From NCBI RefSeq assembly GCF_000067045.1, contig NC_010125.1, positions 770,001 to 834,000 of the forward strand: DNA of 64,000 nt, given 5' to 3'. The stretch comes from Gluconacetobacter diazotrophicus PA1 5 (GTDB taxonomy: Bacteria > Pseudomonadota > Alphaproteobacteria > Acetobacterales > Acetobacteraceae). Both the position numbers and the translations under genes were made by a program. Positions 49,489-62,348 of this stretch are shown piece by piece. Numbering within the stretch: the stretch's first letter is position 1; each line of letters begins with the position of its first letter. The notes under the pieces are model-generated. The model was not told the DNA's origin. It saw only the letters and a program-made list of their open reading frames with translations, and did not search any database.

Positions 49489-50531
49489 CCGAAATCCCCC
49501 TCCGCGAGGTCGATCCCGCCCGCAATGCGGAAGATGCTGCCGAAGCCGGGCTGCGGCCGCAGACCCTGGACGATTTCACGGGCCAGAAGGCCAGCCGCGA
49601 GAACCTGGCCATCTTCATCGCCGCCGCCCGCCAGCGGGGCGAGGCGATGGACCACGTGCTGCTGCACGGCCCGCCGGGGCTGGGCAAGACCACGCTGGCG
49701 CAGATCGTGGCGCGGGAACTGGGGGTCGGCTTTCGTGCGACCTCGGGCCCCGTGATCCAGCGCGCGGGCGACCTGGCGGCCATCCTGACCAACCTGCAGC
49801 CCCGTGACGTGCTGTTCATCGACGAAATCCACCGCCTGCAGCCGGCGATCGAGGAAGTGCTGTATCCGGCGATGGAGGATTTCCAGCTCGACCTGATCAT
49901 CGGCGAGGGGCCGGCGGCGCGCTCGGTGCGCATCGACCTCTCGCCCTTCACCCTGGTGGCCGCGACCACGCGGGCCGGGCTGCTGGCCACCCCGCTGCGC
50001 GACCGGTTCGGCATTCCGCTGCGGCTGGTGTTCTACACCCCCGACGAACTGCGCCAGATCGTCTCGCGCGGGGCGCGGAAGCTGGAATTCGACCTGACGC
50101 CGGAAGGGGCCGAGGAAATCGCCCGCCGGTCGCGCGGCACGCCGCGCATCGCCGGGCGCCTGCTGCGGCGGGTGCGCGACTTCGCCTCGGTCACCCGTGG
50201 CGGCCCGGTGGACCGCGCGATGGCCGACGCCGCCCTGTCGCGGCTGGAAGTCGATTCGCTGGGGCTGGACGGGATGGACCGGCGCTATCTGCGCCGCATC
50301 GCCGAACATCATCACGGCGGCCCGGTGGGGGTGGAAACCCTGGCCGCCGCCCTGGCCGAGGCGCGAGACACGCTGGAAGACGTGGTCGAACCCTACCTGA
50401 TCCAGGAGGGGCTGGTCCTGCGTACCAGCCGGGGACGCACGCTGGGCGAGCGGGGCTGGCGGCATCTGGGGCTTGCCCCCCCGCCACGGCAGACGGGCCA
50501 GGGCGACCTGCTGCAGGGGGACGACGGGTGA
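49485..50531 (+). CDS. ruvB: Holliday junction helicase RuvB
   Basis: 348 residues. An AAA+ motor: Walker [16 protein letters not shown], Walker [14 protein letters not shown], sensor [11 protein letters not shown], arginine finger [14 protein letters not shown], and a C-terminal winged helix. The ATG at 49485 sits in an ATGA overlap with ruvA. Confidence 0.97.
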   Translation: MTEIPLREVDPARNAEDAAEAGLRPQTLDDFTGQKASRENLAIFIAAARQRGEAMDHVLLHGPPGLGKTTLAQIVARELGVGFRATSGPVIQRAGDLAAILTNLQPRDVLFIDEIHRLQPAIEEVLYPAMEDFQLDLIIGEGPAARSVRIDLSPFTLVAATTRAGLLATPLRDRFGIPLRLVFYTPDELRQIVSRGARKLEFDLTPEGAEEIARRSRGTPRIAGRLLRRVRDFASVTRGGPVDRAMADAALSRLEVDSLGLDGMDRRYLRRIAEHHHGGPVGVETLAAALAEARDTLEDVVEPYLIQEGLVLRTSRGRTLGERGWRHLGLAPPPRQTGQGDLLQGDDG

Positions 50532-50932
50532 GGCACAACATTCCTTTCCGCATTTATTACGAAGATACGGACGCCGGCGGCGTGGTCTACCACGCCCGGT
50601 ATCTCGGCCTGGCCGAGCGCGCGCGGACCGAGGCGATTCGCGGCCTGGGCCAGCCGGTGTCCGCGCTGCTGGACGATTTCGGCCTCGCCTTCGTGGTGCG
50701 CAACGCCAGCATCGACTACCGCTCTCCGCTGCGACTGGACGACGTCGTGACGGTGACCACGCGCCTGACCGAACTGGGCTCGGCCAGTTGCCGGCTGGAA
50801 CAGACCTTCCTGCTGGGGCAGACGCTGTGCGCGGCGCTGGATGTCCGCCTGGCCTGCGTGCGCGCGGCCGATGGCCGGGCCGCCCGATTTCCGCCTTTAT
50901 GGCGTGATCTTCTGACTGGACTCGTGGATTGA
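50528..50932 (+). CDS. ybgC: Acyl-CoA thioesterase YbgC
   Basis: A 134-residue hotdog-fold thioesterase with the 4HBT pattern [18 protein letters not shown], where the aspartate is catalytic. The GTG start overlaps the ruvB stop (GTGA). YbgC opens the Tol-Pal cluster in many bacteria and is tied to envelope phospholipid metabolism. Confidence 0.92.
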   Translation: MRHNIPFRIYYEDTDAGGVVYHARYLGLAERARTEAIRGLGQPVSALLDDFGLAFVVRNASIDYRSPLRLDDVVTVTTRLTELGSASCRLEQTFLLGQTLCAALDVRLACVRAADGRAARFPPLWRDLLTGLVD

Positions 50933-51102
50933 AGGCCGGTCGGTAATTTCTTGTTTCGATGGGTGTGTCCTGCGGCTGGGGTGCTTCTGCTTTCCCGCGG
51001 AAACCTATAAGGAACGCACTGGAGTGCAGTGTCAGACTGCCCCCGACTCGGCGGTCGGGATCGCGATCGCGCGGCGACGGGCAGAAGGTGCAGGAGGCGT
51101 TT

Positions 51103-51819
<717 letters not shown>

Positions 51820-51822
51820 ATC

Positions 51823-52266
51823 ATGGGCGTTTCGCTCGGTGGAGGGGGTGGGCGCCGCGGGCGCCGGCGTCCCATGTCGGACATCAACGTCACCCCCCTG
51901 GTGGACGTCATGCTGGTGCTGCTCATCATCTTCATGGTGACGGCGCCGATGATGACCAGCGGCGTGAATGTCGACCTGCCGAAAACCGACGCGGCGCCGG
52001 TCAATGCCGACACCAAGCCGATCACCGTGTCCATCCGCTCGGACGGCGCGCTGTACCTGGGTGACAACCCGGTCTCGTCCGACCAACTCGTGGACCAGTT
52101 GCGCGCGGCGGCGCAGAACGACCCCGCGCACCGGATCTTCGTCCGTGGCGATTCCCACATCGATTACGGCCGCGTGATGGAAGTGATGGGCCGGATCACG
52201 GCGGGCGGCTTCACCCACGTCGCCCTCCTGGCCCAGCAGCCGCCGTCCGGCGGCGGCGCGCCCTGA
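51823..52266 (+). CDS. tolR: Tol-Pal protein TolR
   Basis: 147 residues: a glycine/arginine-rich lead, one membrane helix with the proton-binding aspartate (DINVTPLVDVMLVLLIIFMV), and the periplasmic ExbD/TolR domain. It starts three bases after tolQ. Confidence 0.94.
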   Translation: MGVSLGGGGGRRGRRRPMSDINVTPLVDVMLVLLIIFMVTAPMMTSGVNVDLPKTDAAPVNADTKPITVSIRSDGALYLGDNPVSSDQLVDQLRAAAQNDPAHRIFVRGDSHIDYGRVMEVMGRITAGGFTHVALLAQQPPSGGGAP

Positions 52267-52308
52267 TCGCGCCCCCCTTGATCGTCATCGGCTAGGAGCA
52301 TCCTCGTC

Positions 52309-53301
52309 GTGGTTCAGCCGCGCCGTTCCGAACGTATCCTGATGCGGCGATCGATCGTCGTGTCGGGGGCCGCGCATATGGCGCTGCTGCTGGCAGTGCT
52401 GCTGGGGCTGCCCATTCCGGTGCCCACCGAACCGCCGCCCCCGCCGACGATCGAGATGGAATTCACCAGTTCGGACAGCGGCGGCACCCCGCACAAGGCC
52501 GAAAAGCCGGCCCCCAAGCCCGCGCCCGCGCCGGCCCCCGTGCCGCAGGAGGCCCCCCCGGCCCCGACGCCGCCGGTCCAGGCGCCGACCGAGGAACCGC
52601 CGCCGCCGCCCCCTCCGCCGCCGCCCATGCCGCCGCCGCCGGAAACCCCGCCGGTCGAACTTCCGGACACGCAGGTGCCGCCGAAGGTCGAGGAACCGTC
52701 GCCCGACGCCGTCCAGGCGCCGCCGACCCCGCCGGCGCCGCCGGTGCCCTCGCGCGCGGCCTCGCCGCCGACGCCGCAGCCCGAACCCAACGCGCTGCCC
52801 AAGATGCAGCAATTCTCGCACGTCACCCAGCCGAACGAGACGAAGAAGGCGGTGCCTGACACGCACTCGCTGCTGGCGACGCTGGATGCGTTCCGCGCGG
52901 ACCAGAAGCAGACCCATCCGCCCAAGGCGCGCGCCAACCCGCTGCAGGGCGGCGCACCCAACGGCGGCGGCGCGCCGGACGGTGACATCACCAGCGCGCT
53001 GAACGCGGCCGACCAGCGCGCGATCGGAAATGCCGTGCGCCGCTGCTATACCGAAGATACGGCGGCGCGGGATTACGCCACCTTCGTCGCCCATCTGGTG
53101 GTGACGGTGGATGCCACGGGCATGGCCCGCATCGTCCAGTTCGCGCCGGAAACCCAGGCGCGCATGGACGCCGATTCGTCCTATCGCGCGCTGGCGGAAC
53201 GGGCCCGCGCGGCGGTGCTCAGCCCCACCTGCGCGCAATTGCCGCTGCCCAAGGCGATGCTGGGGCAAACGCGGCAGCTCAAATTCGTTTTCCGCCCATG
53301 A
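52309..53301 (+). CDS. tolA: TolA-like protein with proline-rich linker
   Basis: 330 residues: an N-terminal membrane helix (VVSGAAHMALLLAVLLGLPI), a linker of about 150 residues that is mostly Pro, Ala and Glu, and a C-terminal TonB/TolA-like domain (NAVRRCYTEDTAARDYATFV, QARMDADSSYRALAERARA). Enteric TolA has an Ala/Lys helical linker; this one would be an extended polyproline rod. The GTG start at 52309 has AGGAG ten bases before it. It should pull on Pal-bound complexes during division. Confidence 0.88.
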   Translation: MVQPRRSERILMRRSIVVSGAAHMALLLAVLLGLPIPVPTEPPPPPTIEMEFTSSDSGGTPHKAEKPAPKPAPAPAPVPQEAPPAPTPPVQAPTEEPPPPPPPPPPMPPPPETPPVELPDTQVPPKVEEPSPDAVQAPPTPPAPPVPSRAASPPTPQPEPNALPKMQQFSHVTQPNETKKAVPDTHSLLATLDAFRADQKQTHPPKARANPLQGGAPNGGGAPDGDITSALNAADQRAIGNAVRRCYTEDTAARDYATFVAHLVVTVDATGMARIVQFAPETQARMDADSSYRALAERARAAVLSPTCAQLPLPKAMLGQTRQLKFVFRP

Positions 53302-53355
53302 AGCAGCACAACCTGCCGCAGCCCATGCACGGGCGGTGCGTTCGAGGAGAAGACC

Positions 53356-54744
53356 ATGCGTCCCTGTGACCTTCCGCCGACTTCCCCCTGGATTTCCGAT
53401 ACCGATGCATCGCTGCTGGCGACCCATCTCGGCCGCCGCATGCTGCTGGGAACGGGCGGCGGCATCGCGGCCGGCATCCTGGCCGCGCCGCTGTCGGCCC
53501 TTGCGCAGGGCGCGCCCGCGGCGGGCCCGGGTGCCGCCGAAATCACGGTGGACCAGGCCCGCACGGCGCCGATTCCCATCGTCATTCCGGCGCTGGGCGG
53601 CGACGCGGGCGCGCTGGTCAGCAGCGTGATCTCGGGCGACCTGGGGAATTGCGGCCTGTTCTCCCCGATCAGCGGGTCGCTGCCCGTGGGGGTGCCGGAT
53701 TTCGGAACATACAAGTCGCTGGGCGCCCGCGCGCTGGTCAGCGGTTCGGCGACGACCGGCGGTGGCGGCCTGCGCGTCGAATTCCGCCTGTGGGACGTGC
53801 TGACCGGCCAGCAGATCCAGGGCACGGCCTATACGGCGGGCGCCGGCGACGCGCGCAAGATCGCGCACATCATCGCCGATGTGATCTATGAACGGCTGCT
53901 GGGCGAAAAGGGCTATTTCAACACCCGCATTGCCTATATCGCGCGGTCCGGTCCGCGCGAGCACCAGACGACGCGGCTGGCGATCATGGACCAGGACGGC
54001 GCCAACAGCCATTACCTGTCGGGGGGCCAATGGCTGACCCTGACCCCGCGCTTCAGCCCGACCAGCGACCAACTGGCGTTCATGTCGTACGCCAACAACC
54101 GCCCGCGCGTGTACATGCTCAACCTGGCGACGGGCCGGCAGCAGTTGCTGGGCGATTTCGAAGGGATCTCGTTCGCGCCGCGTTTCGCGCCGGACGGGCG
54201 GGCGGTCATCCTGTCGGCCACGCGCGGCGCGGGGTCGGACATCTATAGCGTGGACCTGGTCACGCGGGCCAAGCGGCAGATCACCAGTTCCGGCGCCATC
54301 GATACCAGCCCGTGCTACAGCCCGGACGGGTCGCAGATCGTCTTCAACTCGGACCGGGGCGGTTCGCCGCAGCTTTATATCATGAGCGCGGGCGGCGGCG
54401 ACGCGCGGCGTATTTCGTACGGCAACGGCGTGTACGGCTCGCCGGTCTGGTCACCGCGCGGGGATTTGATCGCCTTCACCCGGATCGCCAACGGCAGCTT
54501 CTCGCTGGGCGTGATGGCCCCCGACGGCACGGGCGAGCGGATCATGACCCAGGGCTTCACCGTCGAAAGCCCCACCTTCTGCCCGAACGGACGGGTGATC
54601 GCCTTCTGCCGCCAGACGGCGGCGGGGGCCGGCGGGGCAGGGTTTTCCTCGGGCATCAGCACCGTCGATATCACCGGCTTCCACGAACGCGCGATTCCGG
54701 CCGGCGGCGCGTCCGACCCGGCCTGGTCGCCGCTGAACGGTTAA
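53356..54744 (+). CDS. tolB: Tol-Pal translocation protein TolB with Tat-like signal
   Basis: 462 residues. The N-terminal domain ([20 protein letters not shown]) and six-bladed beta-propeller repeats ([20 protein letters not shown]) identify TolB. It has an extended N-terminus with a twin-arginine-like signal ([18 protein letters not shown]) rather than the short Sec signal of E. coli. The ATG at 53356 has GAGGAGAAG upstream. Confidence 0.94.
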   Translation: MRPCDLPPTSPWISDTDASLLATHLGRRMLLGTGGGIAAGILAAPLSALAQGAPAAGPGAAEITVDQARTAPIPIVIPALGGDAGALVSSVISGDLGNCGLFSPISGSLPVGVPDFGTYKSLGARALVSGSATTGGGGLRVEFRLWDVLTGQQIQGTAYTAGAGDARKIAHIIADVIYERLLGEKGYFNTRIAYIARSGPREHQTTRLAIMDQDGANSHYLSGGQWLTLTPRFSPTSDQLAFMSYANNRPRVYMLNLATGRQQLLGDFEGISFAPRFAPDGRAVILSATRGAGSDIYSVDLVTRAKRQITSSGAIDTSPCYSPDGSQIVFNSDRGGSPQLYIMSAGGGDARRISYGNGVYGSPVWSPRGDLIAFTRIANGSFSLGVMAPDGTGERIMTQGFTVESPTFCPNGRVIAFCRQTAAGAGGAGFSSGISTVDITGFHERAIPAGGASDPAWSPLNG

Positions 54745-54989
54745 GATTTAAAGACCGGGGAAGCGCGTTACTGTGCTTTTCCGGTCAATACTGAAACAAG
54801 ATATCGGACATGTGTTCCGGGCATCTTGACGCTTCGTCGCGTCTGGCGCTAACCGGCAAGTGGTCTCCAGTGTTCGCAACGTTCTGCCTCTGGGTTGTTG
54901 GCGGAACAAAACGAGTGTCGGGACCGGACCTTTACCCGGCAACTTAATCATATGGTTCCACGCGGGAACCGATCTCAGGATCTAAAATA

Positions 54990-55466
54990 ATGAGACTGAA
55001 GCTTCTTGGTGCGCTTGGCATGGCCGTTCTTCTGGCGGCGTGCTCGGGTGAGAACGAAAAGGGCGCCACGACCGGAACCGGCGCCGCCGCGCAGAGCACC
55101 GGCGTCACCCCGGGCAGCGAAGCCGACCTGGTCGCCAATGTCGGCGACCGCGTGTTCTTCGAGCTGAACAAGAACAACCTGTCCAGCGACGCCCAGGCGA
55201 CGCTCGACCGTCAGGCCGCCTGGCTTGCCAAGTATCCGCAGGTCACGATCCAGGTCGCGGGCAACTGCGATGACCGTGGCACCGAAGAATACAACATCGC
55301 CCTGGGCGAGCGTCGCGCCAACGCGGCGCGTGACTACCTGGTCGCCAAGGGCGTGGCTGCTTCGCGCATCACCACGATCTCCTACGGCAAGGATCGTCCG
55401 ACGGCGACGGGTGACGACGAGCAGTCGTGGGCCCAGAACCGCAACGCGATCACCTCGGTCCGCTGA
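54990..55466 (+). CDS. pal: Peptidoglycan-associated lipoprotein Pal
   Basis: 158 residues: a lipoprotein signal (GMAVLLAACSG, lipobox LAAC), a short linker and an OmpA-like peptidoglycan-binding domain (VAGNCDDRGTEEYNIALGER). The 245-base gap before it contains an imperfect hairpin after tolB near 54755-54785 and probably a separate pal promoter. A strong terminator follows the gene. Confidence 0.96.
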   Translation: MRLKLLGALGMAVLLAACSGENEKGATTGTGAAAQSTGVTPGSEADLVANVGDRVFFELNKNNLSSDAQATLDRQAAWLAKYPQVTIQVAGNCDDRGTEEYNIALGERRANAARDYLVAKGVAASRITTISYGKDRPTATGDDEQSWAQNRNAITSVR

Positions 55467-55499
55467 TCGTATCGATCGGATCGTCGTCCGATCGGTCGG

Positions 55500-55538
55500 A
55501 ACCGGCCAGGCGCCCGTCGCCTGGCCGGTTTTGTTTTG
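55500..55538 (+). terminator. Rho-independent terminator after pal
   Basis: AACCGGCCAGGCG (55500-55512), a five-base loop and CGCCTGGCCGGTT (55518-55530) form a 13-bp perfect stem followed by TTGTTTTG. It separates the tol-pal transcript from cpoB-tilS. Confidence 0.93.
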
Positions 55539-55604
55539 TCTGGTCCGTGGTACATAACAGGGCCTGTCTTGTGACCTTGCCCGTGACTTGGGGGAAATCC
55601 GTTC

Positions 55605-56465
55605 ATGCGGTCCGCTGCATTCCGCCACCTTCCGCCGTTCCTAGGCGTGATGGCCGCCCTGACCATCCTGTCGCCGCTGCCCGTCCGCGCCCAGGACGGA
55701 ATGACCAGCCGCGAAGGCATCGCGCTGCAGAACCAGATCATGGATCTGCGCCAGCAACTATCGCAGTTGCAGTCGGCCCCCGGGGCCGGGGGCGGAATGC
55801 TGCCGCCGGCCGGGCCGGACAGCGTGCCGCAGAACGTGATGCCGCCGGCCAATGGCGACCTGACGGCGCAATTGCTGAACAGGGTGATGACGCTGGAACA
55901 GCAGGTGCGCGACATGCGGGGCCAGCTCGACCAGTTGACCAACCAGGTCCAGCAGCAGAACGCGGCCCTGTCCAAGCAGATCGAGGACATGAATTTCGCG
56001 GCGCAGAACGGTCACCCCGCCCCGGCCGGCGCCCCGCCCGCCGCCGCTCCGGCCGCACCCGCGCCCGAAGCACCGGCCAGGCAAACGCCCGAGGCCCTGC
56101 TGCAGCAGGGCAACGCCGCCCTGCTGCACGGCGATTACGCGGCAGCCCAGGCGGCGGCCCAGAAGGTCCTGGCCGGCCCGCGCGGCCCGCGCCAGGTGGA
56201 CGCGCAGTTCCTGCTGGCGCAATCCCTGGCCGGGCAGAAGCAATATCGCCAGTCCGCCGTCGCCTATTACGACACCTATAACCGCGCGCCGCATTCGGGC
56301 CGCGCGCCGGATGCCCTGCTGGGGGTCACGGCCACGCTGCTCGCCCTGGGCGACAAGGCTTCGGCCTGTCAGGCGCTGGCGAAGCTGAAGGCGGAATTCC
56401 CCACCCCCGCCCCCCGCGTCCGCAGCGCGCAGGCCATCTACCGCACCCGTGCCGGATGCCACTGA
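55605..56465 (+). CDS. cpoB: Tol-Pal system protein CpoB (YbgF)
   Basis: 286 residues: signal peptide (FLGVMAALTILSPLPVRAQD), a trimerising coiled coil (LLNRVMTLEQQVRDMRGQLD), a Pro/Ala linker and C-terminal TPR repeats (DAQFLLAQSLAGQKQYRQSA). CpoB coordinates Tol-Pal with peptidoglycan synthesis. Its end overlaps tilS by 17 bases. Confidence 0.92.
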   Translation: MRSAAFRHLPPFLGVMAALTILSPLPVRAQDGMTSREGIALQNQIMDLRQQLSQLQSAPGAGGGMLPPAGPDSVPQNVMPPANGDLTAQLLNRVMTLEQQVRDMRGQLDQLTNQVQQQNAALSKQIEDMNFAAQNGHPAPAGAPPAAAPAAPAPEAPARQTPEALLQQGNAALLHGDYAAAQAAAQKVLAGPRGPRQVDAQFLLAQSLAGQKQYRQSAVAYYDTYNRAPHSGRAPDALLGVTATLLALGDKASACQALAKLKAEFPTPAPRVRSAQAIYRTRAGCH

Positions 56466-57765
56466 TATCAGGCTGACCGGGGACCCCGCCGGGGGCCCGA
56501 CCCGCTCGGGCGTACTGGATGACGCCCGTTTCGCCGCCATCATGGCGGGGCTTGGTCCCTGGCTGCCCGATGGGCCGGACATGCCCCCGGTGGGGGTGGC
56601 GGTATCGGGCGGCGCCGACAGTCTATGCCTGGCCTACCTGGCCGCGCGCTGGCGCCGCGCGGTCCGTGCCCTGATCGTCGATCACGGCCTGCGTCCCGCC
56701 GCGGCGGCCGAGGCCGCGCTGACCCGGCGGCGGCTGCATGCCCTGGGCATTCCCGCCGACATCCTGGTTCTCGACGGCCTGCGGCCCGGGCCCGGCCTGG
56801 CCGACCGGGCCCGTCGCGCACGCTATGCGGCGCTGGCCCGGGCCTGCCGGCGGGCGGGCATCGTCGACCTGCTGCTGGGCCATCATGCCGGCGACCAGGC
56901 GGAAACGATCGCCATCCGCCGCCGCGCCGCCAGCGGGCCGGACGGTCTGGCCGGCATGGCCTCCGTCAGCTTCACCGCCGATCTGCGTCTGGTGCGTCCC
57001 CTGCTGGGTGTCGATCGCGACCGCCTGCGCGCGACGCTGCGCCGCGCCGGCCTGGCATGGGTCGAAGACCCGTCGAATGCCGATCCGCGCGCCGAACGGG
57101 CCCGGGTGCGCGCGGCGCTGGACGACGACCCGGCGGCACGCGGGCCGCTCCGCGCGGCGGCGTCGCGGGCCGGCGCGGCGCGCATGGACCGTGATGCCAG
57201 GCAGGCCGCGCTGCTGGCCCGGAACGTGACGATGGCGGAAGGGGGCTGGGTGGCGCTGGCCGACGATCCGACCTGCCCCAGGGCGCTGGCGTTCCTGATG
57301 CGGGCGGTGTCGGGGTCGGACTACCTGCCCCCTTCGCGGGCGGTCGCGGCCCTGTGCGCCGCCCCGCGGCCGGCGACGCTGGGGGGCACCTGCCTGATGG
57401 CGGCGGGGCCGGCCCTGAAGCGCGCCGGCCATCGATGGCTGCTGCTGCGCGAGGAAGCGGCGATGCAGCCCCCGGTCGTCGCCCGGCCGGACTGCGTGTG
57501 GGACGGGCGCTTCGTCCTGTCGGCGCCGGCGGGCACGAACCTGGACGGTGTGACGCTGGGCGCGGCCGGCCCGTCCGGGGCCTGGGCGCCCCCCGGCTGG
57601 CGAACGCAATGGCCCGCGCGCGCGTTGCGCACCCTGCCGGCGCTGCATCGCGCGGGGCGGGTGGTGGCGGTTCCGACCATGGGGATCTGCCACGCGGCGG
57701 ACCTGGCGGGGGTGGCCCTGATGCTGACCCCGGGGGCGGTAGCGGCCGAGACCGCCCGCTTTTGA
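56449..57765 (+). CDS. tilS: tRNA(Ile)-lysidine synthase TilS
   Basis: 438 residues. The PP-loop motif is VAVSGGADSLCLAYLAARW, then IVDHGLRPAAAAEA and LLGHHAGDQAETIAIRR. TilS changes the wobble C of tRNA-Ile2 to lysidine, which lets it read AUA. The GTG at 56449 sits inside the end of cpoB; an in-frame ATG at 56542 would start just before the PP-loop and is possible. Confidence 0.92.
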   Translation: MPDATDIRLTGDPAGGPTRSGVLDDARFAAIMAGLGPWLPDGPDMPPVGVAVSGGADSLCLAYLAARWRRAVRALIVDHGLRPAAAAEAALTRRRLHALGIPADILVLDGLRPGPGLADRARRARYAALARACRRAGIVDLLLGHHAGDQAETIAIRRRAASGPDGLAGMASVSFTADLRLVRPLLGVDRDRLRATLRRAGLAWVEDPSNADPRAERARVRAALDDDPAARGPLRAAASRAGAARMDRDARQAALLARNVTMAEGGWVALADDPTCPRALAFLMRAVSGSDYLPPSRAVAALCAAPRPATLGGTCLMAAGPALKRAGHRWLLLREEAAMQPPVVARPDCVWDGRFVLSAPAGTNLDGVTLGAAGPSGAWAPPGWRTQWPARALRTLPALHRAGRVVAVPTMGICHAADLAGVALMLTPGAVAAETARF

Positions 57766-57883
57766 CAAGAAAGAGGGGCCATGGGGGTGTGAATGTCCCC
57801 CGAACCGCCTATGTATGGGTGAACATTAGGTTGAAAAGGCGTTTGGCCGCTGGTTGGCGCCAGCGTATGGAACAATGGGCAAG

Positions 57884-59815
<1,932 letters not shown>

Positions 59816-59840
59816 GGCGCCGTCTATTCGAATAAACACG

Positions 59841-59868
59841 ACAGGCGGGGGTATCCCCCGCCTGTTTT
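59841..59868 (+). terminator. Rho-independent terminator after ftsH
   Basis: ACAGGCGGGGG (59841-59851), a TAT loop and CCCCCGCCTGT (59855-59865) form an 11-bp stem followed by a short T run. It lies between ftsH and folP, so folP needs readthrough or its own promoter. Confidence 0.88.
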
Positions 59869-59898
59869 CCGTTGGGCGCAGGGAAACGGGAAGGCTGG

Positions 59899-60972
59899 AT
59901 GGATTGTCTTCGGTTGATCGAACCCGTGGGGCTGGTCCTGGGGCGGCAGGCGCATGTGGCCGTGGCGGCGGGACTGGCCCACTGGCTGGCCGGTGGGCCG
60001 GCGGCCTTTACCCTGGCTCGGCTGATCGACGGGGACGATGTCCGCCTGGTCCGCGCGGGCGATATTCCGCCCGGCTGGCTGCCGGTCCTGGCCCGTGTGA
60101 CGGCGCCGCTGCCGTCGGCGGACCTGCCGGACGGGCCGCGGGTGATGGGCATCCTGAACGTGACGCCGGACAGCTTCAGCGACGGTGGCCGCCATATGGG
60201 ACCGGACGCCGCATTGCGTGCCGCGGCGGCCATGGTGGAAGCCGGTGCCGCGCTGCTGGATATCGGCGGCGAGAGCACGCGGCCCGACGCCGCCGTGGTG
60301 ACGCCGGACGAGGAATGGGCCCGCATCGCTCCGGTGCTGGCGGACCTGCACGGCCGGACCGGGGCCGTACTGTCGGTCGACACCCGCAACGCCCGTACCA
60401 TGGCCTCCGCGCTGGGGCTGGGGGCGACGCTGATCAACGATGTCTCGGCGCTGGCGCATGACCCGGATGCGCTGGGGGTGGTGGCGGATGCCGGGTGCCC
60501 CGTGGTGCTGATGCATATGCGCGGCACGCCGCAGACGATGTCGCGCCTTGCGACCTATGGCGACGTGGGCGCCGACGTGACGCGCGAACTCGCCGCGCGA
60601 ATCGACGCGGCCGTGGCCGCCGGTGTCGCGCGCCATCGCATCCTCGTCGATCCCGGCATCGGCTTCGCCAAGACCACGGCGCAGAATGCCGCATTGCTGG
60701 GCCGGTTGCCGATCCTGGCGAACCTGGGGTGCCGTATCGTGCTGGGAACGTCGCGCAAGCGCACGCTGGGGGAACTGGCCGGGGTGCAGGTGGCCGCCGA
60801 CCGCGATCCGGGGACCGTGGCCAGCACCCTGCCGGGCCTGGAACTCGGCAACACGATCCTGCGTGTACATAACGTGCCGGCCATGGTTCAGGCCCTGCGG
60901 GTCTGGCAGGGCGTGTGGACCTGCGATAAGCCGGCATCAGGGCCCGCCATGGCAGGGCAGAACCAGGGATAG
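59899..60972 (+). CDS. folP: Dihydropteroate synthase FolP
   Basis: 357 residues. The TIM-barrel signatures are VMGILNVTPDSFSDGG, ALLDIGGESTRPDA, INDVSALAHD, LMHMRGTPQTM and LVDPGIGFAKT. FolP joins pABA to the pterin and is the sulfonamide target. About 75 residues precede the usual start (DCLRLIEPVGLVLGRQAHVA), a lead of unknown role. Confidence 0.94.
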   Translation: MDCLRLIEPVGLVLGRQAHVAVAAGLAHWLAGGPAAFTLARLIDGDDVRLVRAGDIPPGWLPVLARVTAPLPSADLPDGPRVMGILNVTPDSFSDGGRHMGPDAALRAAAAMVEAGAALLDIGGESTRPDAAVVTPDEEWARIAPVLADLHGRTGAVLSVDTRNARTMASALGLGATLINDVSALAHDPDALGVVADAGCPVVLMHMRGTPQTMSRLATYGDVGADVTRELAARIDAAVAAGVARHRILVDPGIGFAKTTAQNAALLGRLPILANLGCRIVLGTSRKRTLGELAGVQVAADRDPGTVASTLPGLELGNTILRVHNVPAMVQALRVWQGVWTCDKPASGPAMAGQNQG

Positions 60973-60978
60973 CCGGGA

Positions 60979-62337
60979 ATGAGCAAGACCAGACATCTAT
61001 TCGGCACCGACGGCATCCGCGGCCTCGCCAACCAGGACCCGATGACGGTGGAAATCGCGCAGAAGCTGGGGCAGGCCGCCGGCCTGCGCTTCACGCGGGG
61101 CGTGCACCGCCATCGCGTGCTGCTGGGCAAGGACACGCGCCTGTCGGGCTACATGATCGAATGCGCGCTGGTGTCGGGCTTCCTGTCCGCCGGCATGGAC
61201 GTGACGCTGGTCGGGCCGATGCCCACGCCCGCGATCGCCATGCTGACGCGGTCGCTGCGCGCCGACCTGGGCGTCATGATCTCGGCCTCGCACAACCCGT
61301 TCGGCGATAACGGGATCAAGCTGTTCGGTCCCGACGGATTCAAGCTGTCGGACGAGACCGAGGCCGAAATCGAGGAGTTGATGCGCTCCGACCTGGCCGG
61401 CCGGCTGGCGGCGCCGGACCGGATCGGCCGGGCCTCGCGCCTGAATGACGCCGCCGGGCGGTATATCGAGAATGCCAAGGCCTCGTTCCCGCGCGGGCGG
61501 CGGCTGGACGGCCTGCGCATCGTCATCGACTGCGCCAATGGCGCGGCCTATCGCGTCGCGCCCACCGCGCTGTGGGAACTGGGGGCCGAGGTCATCCGCA
61601 TCGGGTGCGAGCCCGACGGCATCAACATCAACGAACAATGCGGCTCGACCAAGCCGGAATCCCTGTGCGAGGCAGTGGTCGCGCACGGCGCCCATATCGG
61701 CATCGCCCTGGACGGCGACGCCGACCGCGTGCTGATCGCGGACGAGAAGGGGCGGCTGATCGACGGCGACCAGATCCTGGCCCTGATCGCCCGGTCCTGG
61801 GGCCGGCAGGGGCGGCTGAACTCGGCACAGATCGTGGCGACGGTGATGTCGAACATGGGCCTGGCGCGGTGCCTGGAGGGGCTGGGCCTGGAACTGGTGC
61901 GCACCGCGGTAGGCGACCGGTACGTGGTCGAGCGGATGCGCGAACTGGGCGCCAACCTGGGGGGCGAGCAGTCGGGCCATATGGTGCTGTCCGATTTCGC
62001 CACGACCGGCGACGGGCTGGTGGCGGCGCTGCAGGTCCTGGCCGTGCTGGTCGAGGAAGGCCGCCCGGCCAGCGAGGTCTGCCGCATGTTCACCCCGTTC
62101 CCGCAGATGCTGCGCAATGTCCGCTTCACGGGCAAGAGCCCGCTTCACGCCCCTTCGGTGCAGGACGCCCGCCGCCGGGCGGAAGCCGAACTGGGCACGG
62201 CCGGCCGGCTGCTGCTGCGCGAAAGCGGCACGGAACCCCTGGTCCGGGTCATGGCCGAGGCCGAGGACCCGGCGCTGGTGGAACGAATCGTCGCCGAAAT
62301 GTGTGAGGCGATCGATTCGGCCCAGGTCGTGGCCTAG
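60979..62337 (+). CDS. glmM: Phosphoglucosamine mutase GlmM
   Basis: 452 residues. It starts [20 protein letters not shown]. The phosphoserine loop is [20 protein letters not shown], the metal loop [13 protein letters not shown] and the substrate end [18 protein letters not shown]. GlmM makes glucosamine-1-phosphate for peptidoglycan and LPS. It lies six bases after folP, a conserved pairing. Confidence 0.97.
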   Translation: MSKTRHLFGTDGIRGLANQDPMTVEIAQKLGQAAGLRFTRGVHRHRVLLGKDTRLSGYMIECALVSGFLSAGMDVTLVGPMPTPAIAMLTRSLRADLGVMISASHNPFGDNGIKLFGPDGFKLSDETEAEIEELMRSDLAGRLAAPDRIGRASRLNDAAGRYIENAKASFPRGRRLDGLRIVIDCANGAAYRVAPTALWELGAEVIRIGCEPDGININEQCGSTKPESLCEAVVAHGAHIGIALDGDADRVLIADEKGRLIDGDQILALIARSWGRQGRLNSAQIVATVMSNMGLARCLEGLGLELVRTAVGDRYVVERMRELGANLGGEQSGHMVLSDFATTGDGLVAALQVLAVLVEEGRPASEVCRMFTPFPQMLRNVRFTGKSPLHAPSVQDARRRAEAELGTAGRLLLRESGTEPLVRVMAEAEDPALVERIVAEMCEAIDSAQVVA

Positions 62338-62348
62338 GGACGGGGGCC

